Below, in pieces: positions 48,001-55,379 of a stretch of 64,000 nucleotides of DNA. The stretch comes from Candidatus Kapaibacterium sp. (GTDB lineage Bacteria; Bacteroidota; Ignavibacteria; Kapaibacteriales; UBA7675), in the NCBI GenBank assembly GCA_028284775.1, contig JANQRB010000153.1, forward strand, positions 1 to 64,000. The letters are read 5' to 3'. A program made the position numbers and the translations under genes. Below the pieces are notes generated by a model. The model saw only the letters and a list, made by a program, of their open reading frames with translations. It was not told the DNA's origin and did not search any database. Numbering within the stretch: the stretch's first letter is position 1; every line of letters begins with the position of its first letter.

Positions 48001-49448
48001 ACCGTTATCGTACCGCCGTTCTGCATAATAGCACCGCCGTTCTCATTCGCCCTGTTGTTGGCAAAAGTTGTGCCGGCAATGGACATAAGCCCGCTGGAGA
48101 ATAAAATACCGCCGCCGTTGGTGCCGCTGGCGGCACGATTATTCGTAAAGGTACAGGAGCTTACATTGAGGATGCCGTCAGAAAAATGGACTGCGCCGCC
48201 TTCGCTGCCGGAGGCGTTATCTTCCAGTAGTGTACGCTCGAGCGTTAGTGATACCCCGCCACCGGAACCCACATTTAAAGCACCGCCCCTATCGGCGCTG
48301 CCGTTGGTAGTGATGATGCAGTCTGTAAAACTTACCGCAGCCGTATGGGAACCACTGATGTAGATACCGCCACCGGGACCAGAGGTACTGGCGTTGGACA
48401 TTATGATCGTATCGTCAAAGTCCAGCAGACCTACCGACATATAAATGCCGCCGCCGGCGGACCCGGAAGTATTCGAGTGAATACTGCAAAATGCTGCGGT
48501 CACCGCGCCATCGTTCATAAAGATCCCACCACCTGAGGAACTGGCGCTATTGTTGGCGACGGTCGAGTTTCGGAGTATCAGTTCGCCATTCCTGATATAC
48601 AGGCCGCCGCCCTCGGTGCCGAATGCCGCCCGATTGTTGCTAATCGTACTGGTGCTGATATCCAGCGTGCCGGTGAAAAGGTAGAGGCCGCCGCCGAAAT
48701 CGGCTTCGTTGTCGTCAAAACTACAATCTATGATCGCAACCGTACTTAAACTCTGATACAAAGCGCCGCCGCGAAATATAGCGTCATTGCTGATAAAACT
48801 ACATGAAGCAATAGTCGCCGTGCCGTTACTGATGTAAATACCACCGCCGTCATCATCTGCCTGATTATTGGCAAAAGTGCTGTTTTCAACGATAATGGTA
48901 CCACCGTTCAAATAGATGCCGCCGCCGAAATGGCCATTGCCGGCCAGATTGTGCTCGAAGAGACTGGCATTCACACGCAGGTCGCCGTCATTAACAAACA
49001 GGCCGCCGCCATCGCTGGCTTCCCCACGACGCAGGGTGCAACTGGTGATCGTCAGATCGGCGTTCAGGAGCAGGACCAAACCGCCCTGTGAATCAAGGCC
49101 CTCATCCAGAATCAGATCCGCCAGCGTTACGCTACCGCCCGAAACGACAAATATATTCGAGTTACTGGCGGCGCTGATCGTGGCTTTGCTGATACCCTGC
49201 ACGCTTATAGTTAGATTTTTGTCGAAAGAGATTTGGCCATTGGTTACCATTATCACGGCTGAGGTTGTGATCGCCACGATATCGCCCGGGGCGGCCAGCG
49301 CGATTTCCTGACGCAGCGTACCGGCGCTGCCGTCATCGACTGTTTTGGTGACCAGGCGTGTGGCAGCCAGGGAAGATTGGCCGCAGACCGAAAATATCAT
49401 CAAAAAAAGGAGTAACGGAAACAGACGCTTTGCTGTAGGCAAGGACAT
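45060..49448 (-). CDS. Beta-helix plus seven-bladed propeller giant protein with T9SS-type sorting domain
   Basis: 1462 aa from ATG 49448 (GGAG 7 bases upstream); an open frame to 49571 is not needed. Signal peptide (LFPLLLFLMIFSVCGQSSLA). Residues about 30-640 are a right-handed beta-helix with polymorphic-outer-membrane-protein-like repeats (GGGIYI..G...I..STF..N.A). Residues 640-720 match the usual end of this family (DNGGFGQTHRLL..SPAI, DQRG..R, DIGAFEL). An Ig/PKD-like and a cadherin-like domain follow. Then there are seven tandem 53-residue blades (LTFVERLRDGVGGVDGL......VSPDG..LYVAG..D.AVAVF.R) forming a lactonase-like propeller, another cadherin-like domain, and a sorting domain with ITPNPFDKETRITFTL. 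Expected on the cell surface; adhesin or polysaccharide-binding role is inferred. Confidence 0.92.
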   Translation of the reverse strand: MSLPTAKRLFPLLLFLMIFSVCGQSSLAATRLVTKTVDDGSAGTLRQEIALAAPGDIVAITTSAVIMVTNGQISFDKNLTISVQGISKATISAASNSNIFVVSGGSVTLADLILDEGLDSQGGLVLLLNADLTITSCTLRRGEASDGGGLFVNDGDLRVNASLFEHNLAGNGHFGGGIYLNGGTIIVENSTFANNQADDDGGGIYISNGTATIASCSFISNDAIFRGGALYQSLSTVAIIDCSFDDNEADFGGGLYLFTGTLDISTSTISNNRAAFGTEGGGLYIRNGELILRNSTVANNSASSSGGGIFMNDGAVTAAFCSIHSNTSGSAGGGIYMSVGLLDFDDTIIMSNASTSGPGGGIYISGSHTAAVSFTDCIITTNGSADRGGALNVGSGGGVSLTLERTLLEDNASGSEGGAVHFSDGILNVSSCTFTNNRAASGTNGGGILFSSGLMSIAGTTFANNRANENGGAIMQNGGTITVATCSFDGNRALSSRGGAIMHQGGVILVTNSTFSANISGTDGGGFAATASFADIFNSTFSANEADNRGGGIYSSAPNLDLAGNTISANIADADNNGSGDGGGVWAATDVFLSNLIAGNTDRGGECPDVGAVTGSDGFNLIGTVGQYNFSSNTTGDRYGDPNGTTTPNPGALESATAIDPKLDVLADNGGFGQTHRLLAESPAINASTTAGTSVLDQRGVARFGVPDIGAFELVPVLTIAGSTTPCLQVPEVYSISFFPGASYVWQASGGTISAGQGTTIATVVWTGTTASLSVSIAFGGPPTVTALSISPSLGLPLLDHAVTEEQMPVTLNVLSNDLGSGLQLTTVATPTNGAVSFASSGSLTYTPNAGFVGLEVFHYTLRNSTGCQVTGSVVIAVQPRVMDAANLEFIERRKDRVDAVRGLRRPSDVVVSPDGRHLYAAGQLDHSIAIFSRASTTGSLTYLGRIRHGRGGVTGLRNLSALAISPDGKHLYAAGYRDNSVVVFLRAGTTGSLTFVERLRQGVGGVDGIKRPKDLAVSIDGQTLYVAGFASNAVAVFRRDQLTGRLSYLECHKDGADGVDGLRRAHSVHASPDGTSVYLAGNGDHAVAVFTRSLVDGRLTFLERLRDGVGGVDGLNKATAVFVSPDAAHLYATGLGDRALAVFSRSASTGSLSFVERHRDGTAGVDGLHGAFDVAVSPDGANVYVAGDRDHALALFKRNLSDGELKFEERQRDGVDGVDGLRNARSVIVSPGSEHLYAGGVGDNAVAVFFRNRAPRALGDLESTPSNSSTAFTVLDNDSDPDGHSFTIIGKTDGTQGTVSITGGGTTVTYSLGPAPDGQDSFSYTIDDGHGGSSTATVDVNIVNLKAGAGDFLYQGDQGDVPGGCAICDLHITPNPFDKETRITFTLQQDSDLRIRVLSPTGQLIADLIDMPLAGGRHSIGWDGQSTNCASLSSGSYQIIIDARTANGALYRVAQTVVLYK

Positions 49449-50236
49449 AAGGGGACTCCGAATGTGATTGATTAACTTAGGTGCAGTATTCTTATGCTCA
49501 AACGGCGCTCGATTTCGGTCAGACGTGATTTGAGCTCCGGCACCTTGAGCTCTTCCGCAATACGATTGCAACTAGAATGTTACAATCAAACCGATACGTC
49601 GCATCGCGGGCTGCCAGTGCGGATCACGTGTGTTCACATTATCAAGACGTTAAGTGGAGACAACACTCTCAAAGACAAGATTGACCGCTTTGGAAACAAT
49701 CGGCTCTTCAATGATGAGTAAAAAAACTCGCGAATACCTTCAACCAATTCTTCGTGTTTCTGTCGACAAACCCAAAGCGTACATCAACAAGGTATTAAAG
49801 GTGTTCGCCACAGTGATGTCAGTGACGCAGGCACTCGGCCGATTGCGGGCTGCCTACGGCAGAAAGCATTTGAGAACCAGGGTCTCCGACTTCGCTGGTA
49901 GCGCGCTAAGATACACTAATTTGGACGCGAACACAAGTCGGTGAGTCGGCGGATGGTCAGCGTTTTTTGGCTGTCAGACCAAGCTATCGGAAGAGCGAGG
50001 CGACCGGATGGAGTACTATCGCTCGGCACGTCCCAAACGATAGCGGAACATTCACCCGTACCTGCCGTCAGGCAATTGCCGGGGCCGCAAAACATGAAAA
50101 AAATACTACATGCGAAGGCGGTAACGGCATCCTGCAATCAAATCATGATGAGACGAGACAATGGGAATCGACTGTCGATTGAAAACTGAGTCCCACGCAA
50201 TAGTTTGCCGTCGGCGATCCTGTCAGTTCATTCTTA
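49449..50236. other. Intergenic, no gene supported
   Basis: Nearly 800 bp. Frames at 49654-49944 and 49941-50189 (plus) and 49916-50137 (minus) overlap each other and have no protein-like features. The promoter of the giant protein should lie just right of 49448. Confidence 0.5.
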
Positions 50237-50626
50237 TCAGCCGACATCTGGAATGACAACTGAGGAAGTCTGACATTTACAACCGCAGTGTAGTTCTGAC
50301 TTCCTTAATTCAATCAACAATTCTTCGATCAAAACCGCAAAGAAGTCCAGCGCTCGTTCCGGCAAACAATCCCGTTCTTCCAAATAATCCTCCAGGGTTG
50401 ACACAACTTCCACATCGGGGAAAACGCAATTTCCATCATACAAGCGATCGACAGGCTGCAACGAAGCCATTTGCGATTGTTGATAAAGCAAACCGAAGAT
50501 ATTCAGATACTCCGGTTTCACAAAACCGCTGCCGTCACCGCCGGGAACGCCAAGCAGCCTGACCTTATCGGCTTCCCTGCATGCCGCCAGGAAAACTTCC
50601 GCGGCACTGAAATTGTCCTCTTTCAT
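50237..50626 (-). CDS. Small hypothetical acidic protein
   Basis: 129 aa from ATG 50626 (the frame opens at TTG 50632). Acidic, with Leu/Glu-rich helices (LDFFAVLIEELLIELRK) and a Cys-rich end (CGCKC). No signal peptide and no family recognised. The amino-acid composition and helix pattern look genuine, but there is no ribosome site or operon context to confirm it. Confidence 0.5.
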   Translation of the reverse strand: MKEDNFSAAEVFLAACREADKVRLLGVPGGDGSGFVKPEYLNIFGLLYQQSQMASLQPVDRLYDGNCVFPDVEVVSTLEDYLEERDCLPERALDFFAVLIEELLIELRKSELHCGCKCQTSSVVIPDVG

Positions 50627-51143
50627 TAACAATTATTTATGCAGCGCCGGGATACGGATGATAAGAGATTCGATGCAAGCATCGCGAAACAAGAAAATCA
50701 ACAAATCCTGTCTGCCAGTTCTGCATGCCGCACCTGATAATTCCGACCGAACAAACGTAATTCATCCGATGTTTTTCAACGCTTCTGAAGTATTGTTCAC
50801 CCCAGGTACGTGACTATTCTGCCGATCGGTGGTGATTAGCCAAGCCCATCCGCTCTCGATGAAGCAAATGTCCAATCCCCTGCTGCCTCTTGACTCACAG
50901 ACGCAAATGCTGTAAATTGTCGACCTTAGATACCCCCGACCACCCCACTGTTCAGTAGTCTGATGTGAAACATCATTTATTGAATGGTATTCATAAACAC
51001 CGTGTCGAGAATTAGTCCTGTTAGGAAACCTGCTTGCAATGTCGTTCACTTGGCGCGCATCCGAATGCGCGTCGCAACAATTACGAGCCAGTTTGCGACC
51101 TATGTTGTACTTGAAACGCTGCAATGTCTACGCTTAAAACTCC
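50627..51143. other. Intergenic, nothing recognised
   Basis: About 515 bp between divergent genes; short overlapping frames only. It presumably contains the promoter of the sensor-kinase gene. Confidence 0.5.
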
Positions 51144-54100
51144 TTGTTGAGAATTGCCCACATAGCGAGTCTCATGGTGATTGTCTTAACTGGGAGCTGT
51201 CAGTTTCCTGTCGTGCTGTCGGCGGCGCTCAAAGAATACAAGATTTCACACATAACCAGCGCCGACGGTCTCGGACATGGTTTTGTCTATACTATCCTCG
51301 AGGATTCAAAAGGCTGTATGTGGTTCGGAACGCACGACGGCCTCGGTAAATACGACGGTCTCCGGTTCCGCAGCTATCGCCGCCTGCCGCGTGACACAAA
51401 CTCACTCAGTCATCACACCGTCAAAGTCCTGGCGGAAGATCATGCCGGCTATATCTGGGTCGGCTGCGGCAACCACGGATTGAATCGCTTAAACCGTTTT
51501 ACGGGCAAGTCGCGGCGTTTCTTCCACGATCCCGATGATCCGCGAAGCATATCACACAACAGCATCCGCAGCCTGTATGTAGACGCGCAAGGTAAGCTTT
51601 GGGTTGGAACCGACCGGGGTCTTAACCGCTACGATCCCGCGACAGAAGAATTTGAAAGGGTCGGACATCGACCCGACGATCCTCAGGGTTTGCAGAAAGA
51701 CAGCATCGATTTCATAGGTCAGAGCAGCAGTGGAGACTTCTGGCTGACAAACGCCAGTGATGTGATAATTCGATTTTCGCCGGAAGACGGCTCGTTTGAG
51801 AAGTATTGTCTGCCCGGTACTTTTGGCGACTCTCCCGACATCATCTCGCTGCTCGCGGACTCACTCGAGCACAGGCGCCGTGATGCTCTTAGCTGCCTGG
51901 GCATTTTGAATACCATCCTCTGGTGCGAAGGCTATTTCGGATTCGAAATTGATCGACCTGAAATGCCCGGCGAAAAGTTCTTTCGCGAAAAAGGGCTGTT
52001 GTATCAGTATGCCGAAATGCCGCAGGGCGAGGAATACTGGATTATCGTTCTAATGCTTAACAGCCGAATGAACGGAATCTACTATGTTCGGGAGCAAAGC
52101 CAGGAACAGCCCGAGCTTGTAGCCCGCGACTATGTTCATACTTTTTTACGCGACAGTCATGGTATATGCTGGATTGGCGGTGAGCGCGGTGTTTATAAGG
52201 CGACGCCTGTTAATAAACACTTTACTACCTATACTCATGATCCGGACGACACAACGAGCCTGAGTCACCCGCGTATCCGCAGCATCCTTGCCGACAGCCG
52301 CGGTGAGCTGTGGGTCGGTGCAGATTATGGTCTTAATCGTCTTGTTGCCGGAACAAAAGAGTGGCGGCACTACGTTCACGATCCGCGTAATGTTCGCGGA
52401 ATTTCCAACAGCACGGTAAATGAGATATTTGAGGAAAAAGACGGCACATTGCTCTTCGGAAGCAATTACGGACTGAATGTTTACGATCGCGACAAGGACG
52501 CCTTTTCAATGGACTTCGGCCGGCCGTATGAAGGCGGCCCCTTGCTGGTGTGGTCGATCTGCCGTGACAGTTCCGGCAATCTTTGGGTGGGAAGCCACCA
52601 TAATGGAATCTGGCTCTACGACAGCAATAATGTACTCCGACGGCGCCTTCGCCAGATTCCCGGCGACAGCAGCAGCCTGAGTGACGACCACGTCTGGTGT
52701 CTGCACACCGACAGCGACGGAAGCGTGTGGGCCGGTACGGAGAATGGTCTGAGCCGCTGGCTGCCCGATGAGGAGCGATTCAAACGCTATGTGAGTCGCG
52801 CGGGCGATCCCGGCAGTCTGTGCGGCAATAATATCTGGGCGATCCATAAGAGCGCTGACGCGAGTCTATGGTTTGCGGCCGACGGATCCGGTGTCAGTCG
52901 GATGCTGTCGGGAAGCGACAGTTTCACCTCGCTTGTCTACGGTGACCCTCTGCCCAGCGAGGGGGTATACGCCGTGTTATCCGATAAGGCGGGCAACATG
53001 TGGATAGCATCCAATGCCGGCTTGAGTCTTTACGATCCGGGTATGGATAGTCTCCTGTATACTTATGACGGCGTGGACGGATTGCAGAAAGGCCAGTTTA
53101 GCTACAAGGCATATTTCAAAGCTCCAGACGGCGAGTTGTTTTTTGGGGGACACAATGGTCTTTCGCGATTTTTTCCGGAGCAAATCGGACGCAACCTAAA
53201 GCCTCCTGCTGTCTTACTCTCTTCATTTAGCATCAATGATTCCGTGGCGCTGCACGAAGTCGCTGATGGGTCCCATTTCAAATTGAACTATGATCAGAAC
53301 GATCTGGCATTTGAATTCGCTGCTCTTTCTTATACCAACTCTGCCAGGAACACATGCGAATTCATGTTGGAAGGCCAGGACGAGACCTGGCAAACCGGAC
53401 CGGGCAGGCGCTTCGCCTCCTACCCTAATCTGTCGCCGGGGGAATATGACTTTCGCGTGCGGGGCGCAAACAGCGACAATGTGTGGAGCGAGCACGACAG
53501 TTCGGTAAGAATCTCGATCGAACCGCCTTACTGGCAAGCGATATGGTTTCGTATGACCGCGTTCGCCATGGTCACCGGACTGCTGCTCGGCGGATATTGG
53601 TTCCGACTGCGAGAATTGCGGCGGCGGCATTCGCTGGAGCGTCAGGCCCTTGAAGCGCAGTTGCAGGCCTTGCGCGCACAAATGAATCCGCACTTTATCT
53701 TTAACTCTCTGACATCGATCCACAGTCTTTTGCTGGACGAGGAGCATGAAACGGCCTCCGACTACCTCACGAATTTCGCGCGTCTGACGAGAATGACTCT
53801 TGAGTATTCGCGACGCGCCTTCATCAGTTTGCGTGAAGAACTTCACTTTCTCGACTTGTATCTGAAGCTTGAGGCAACACGTTTTCAGGGGCGCATTCGG
53901 TACAGCGTGGATGTCGACGAAGCCATTCAAGCCGCTGATCTTTCTTTACCGCCGATGATGATTCAGCCTCTGGTTGAGAATGCAATTCATCACGGCCTGC
54001 TCCCTAAATCCGTTGGTGGGGAGTTGCGCCTTGCCTTTCGGCTGAGCGGTGCAAAGCTGATCTGTATCGTTGAAGATGACGGCATAGGTCGCAAGCGCGC

Positions 54101-54290
54101 GGACCAGCTACTCAGGCCAAAAGACCGCAAGCGGCCATTGGGATTGGCGGTCAATCACGAACGAATGCGGATTCTTAACAAGCAGCACATTGACGCCGAA
54201 CTCAAAATAGAAGATTTAAGCGATGTCCACGGCCTGGCCTGCGGCACACGCGTAAGGCTCAGCATTGCCGTCCAGGCCGCAGCCGATTAA
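51144..54290 (+). CDS. Reg_prop-Y_Y_Y sensor with LytS-type histidine kinase
   Basis: 1048 aa from TTG 51144; ATG 51174 is an alternative, but the earlier start gives the fuller signal peptide. Residues about 30-690 carry repeated two-component-regulator propeller (Reg_prop) motifs such as GYIWVGCGNHGLNRLNR, GKLWVGTDRGLNRYD and GNLWVGSHHNGIWLYD, forming two periplasmic propellers. A Y_Y_Y domain follows (about 690-775, ending in EYDFRVRGANSDNVWSE), then one membrane helix (about 790-812), a coiled coil, and a LytS-type kinase domain (phospho-His in QMNPHFIFNSL, about residue 848; N-box QPLVENAIHHGL; ATP lid DDGIGRKRA). It senses an extracytoplasmic ligand, by analogy with hybrid two-component systems of Bacteroidota often a glycan. 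It pairs with the LytTR regulator 39 bp downstream. Confidence 0.94.
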   Translation: MLRIAHIASLMVIVLTGSCQFPVVLSAALKEYKISHITSADGLGHGFVYTILEDSKGCMWFGTHDGLGKYDGLRFRSYRRLPRDTNSLSHHTVKVLAEDHAGYIWVGCGNHGLNRLNRFTGKSRRFFHDPDDPRSISHNSIRSLYVDAQGKLWVGTDRGLNRYDPATEEFERVGHRPDDPQGLQKDSIDFIGQSSSGDFWLTNASDVIIRFSPEDGSFEKYCLPGTFGDSPDIISLLADSLEHRRRDALSCLGILNTILWCEGYFGFEIDRPEMPGEKFFREKGLLYQYAEMPQGEEYWIIVLMLNSRMNGIYYVREQSQEQPELVARDYVHTFLRDSHGICWIGGERGVYKATPVNKHFTTYTHDPDDTTSLSHPRIRSILADSRGELWVGADYGLNRLVAGTKEWRHYVHDPRNVRGISNSTVNEIFEEKDGTLLFGSNYGLNVYDRDKDAFSMDFGRPYEGGPLLVWSICRDSSGNLWVGSHHNGIWLYDSNNVLRRRLRQIPGDSSSLSDDHVWCLHTDSDGSVWAGTENGLSRWLPDEERFKRYVSRAGDPGSLCGNNIWAIHKSADASLWFAADGSGVSRMLSGSDSFTSLVYGDPLPSEGVYAVLSDKAGNMWIASNAGLSLYDPGMDSLLYTYDGVDGLQKGQFSYKAYFKAPDGELFFGGHNGLSRFFPEQIGRNLKPPAVLLSSFSINDSVALHEVADGSHFKLNYDQNDLAFEFAALSYTNSARNTCEFMLEGQDETWQTGPGRRFASYPNLSPGEYDFRVRGANSDNVWSEHDSSVRISIEPPYWQAIWFRMTAFAMVTGLLLGGYWFRLRELRRRHSLERQALEAQLQALRAQMNPHFIFNSLTSIHSLLLDEEHETASDYLTNFARLTRMTLEYSRRAFISLREELHFLDLYLKLEATRFQGRIRYSVDVDEAIQAADLSLPPMMIQPLVENAIHHGLLPKSVGGELRLAFRLSGAKLICIVEDDGIGRKRADQLLRPKDRKRPLGLAVNHERMRILNKQHIDAELKIEDLSDVHGLACGTRVRLSIAVQAAAD

Positions 54291-54329
54291 TAATTTGCGC
54301 TTTACCAGCAGCAGAGGTGTCATTCAGTC

Positions 54330-55073
54330 ATGACTATCCATTGCCTTATAGTTGATGACGAAGCCAAAAGCGCTAACGCACTGGCCAAAACAATTCGCAA
54401 ACATATTCCTGAACTGAAAATTCTCGGAATTGCAGATTCGGCGTTTAACGCGCGCCGCGAGATTATCGCGCTGCAGCCCGACCTGGTATTCCTGGATGTG
54501 GAAATGCCGGGTGCCGACGGTTTTTCACTACTGGAGGACATCGAAGAAGTGAATTTTGAGCTGGTGTTTGTCACCGCGCACGAACAGTACGCATTGCGGG
54601 CCTTTCGCTGCGCCGCACTTGACTACTTGTTGAAACCGGTCTCCGCGGCGGACATCAGGGAAGCCGTGGGGCGTGCTATTCACCGCGCCACGGTTGCTCG
54701 CAATAGCCCACGTCGACTGCGCCTGCTCGGTGAGGAATTGCGCGGCGAGTCGCAGAGCCTGGCTTTGCCCACCATCGATGGCTTTGAGTTTGTGAAAATT
54801 CAGGACGTCCTGCGCTGCAAGGCTGAAAGCAATTACACCCGAATCTTCATGCGCGGCGGACGCGAGATACTGACTCCCCGCAGTCTGGGAGAATATGAGG
54901 AAATTCTCGAGGGACGCAGTTTTGCGCGAATCCACCATTCCTGTATTGTTAACCTTAATCACGTTCGAAAGTATCGAAAGGGCCGCGGAGGCGTCATCGT
55001 CATGAGCGACGGCGCTGAGATCGACGTCGCGCAGCGCCGCAAAGAAAGCTTCTTACAACAATTTACACATTGA
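54330..55073 (+). CDS. LytTR-family response regulator
   Basis: 247 aa. Receiver domain (about 1-120): acidic pair in LIVDDEAK, phospho-acceptor Asp in LVFLDVEMPG, Thr in VFVTAHEQYAL, Lys in YLLKPVS. LytTR DNA-binding domain (about 140-245): FVKIQDVLRCKAESNYTRIFM, then ARIHHSCIVNLNHVRKY. Directly follows its kinase gene and is the evident partner. LytTR proteins bind paired 9-bp sites; I looked upstream of 55380 and found no convincing pair. Confidence 0.95.
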   Translation: MTIHCLIVDDEAKSANALAKTIRKHIPELKILGIADSAFNARREIIALQPDLVFLDVEMPGADGFSLLEDIEEVNFELVFVTAHEQYALRAFRCAALDYLLKPVSAADIREAVGRAIHRATVARNSPRRLRLLGEELRGESQSLALPTIDGFEFVKIQDVLRCKAESNYTRIFMRGGREILTPRSLGEYEEILEGRSFARIHHSCIVNLNHVRKYRKGRGGVIVMSDGAEIDVAQRRKESFLQQFTH

Positions 55074-55379
55074 ATACGGTTCTCTGTGATTCCCCGCGCA
55101 CTTGTTCGCCGGCCGACGCACTTATACCAGTTACGTACGCGCCTGCTAAATACTGCTGGCGCGCAAGCGTGATTTGTCGTAGTATGGTTAAAACTCCGGC
55201 GCAGCAGAGATCATTCGCTTAACTGCGGCCACTGACGCCGCCTGCGTCCGGAAGCACTTGTCTCTGCAGAGGCTTGCTCTTAAGTCTGAATTCCCAAACT
55301 TCGTCGGCCGCGGCTGAGCCGCCATCCATCCCTGCGTGCTTATCTCGTCCGGCGCACAATTAGCATGTGGAGACTATTT
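55074..55379. other. Intergenic; weak hairpin
   Basis: 306 bp. CGCGCC (55138-55143) and GGCGCG (55158-55163) could form a 6-bp hairpin about 65 bp after the regulator stop, without a T run. It may be a weak terminator or nothing. Confidence 0.35.
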
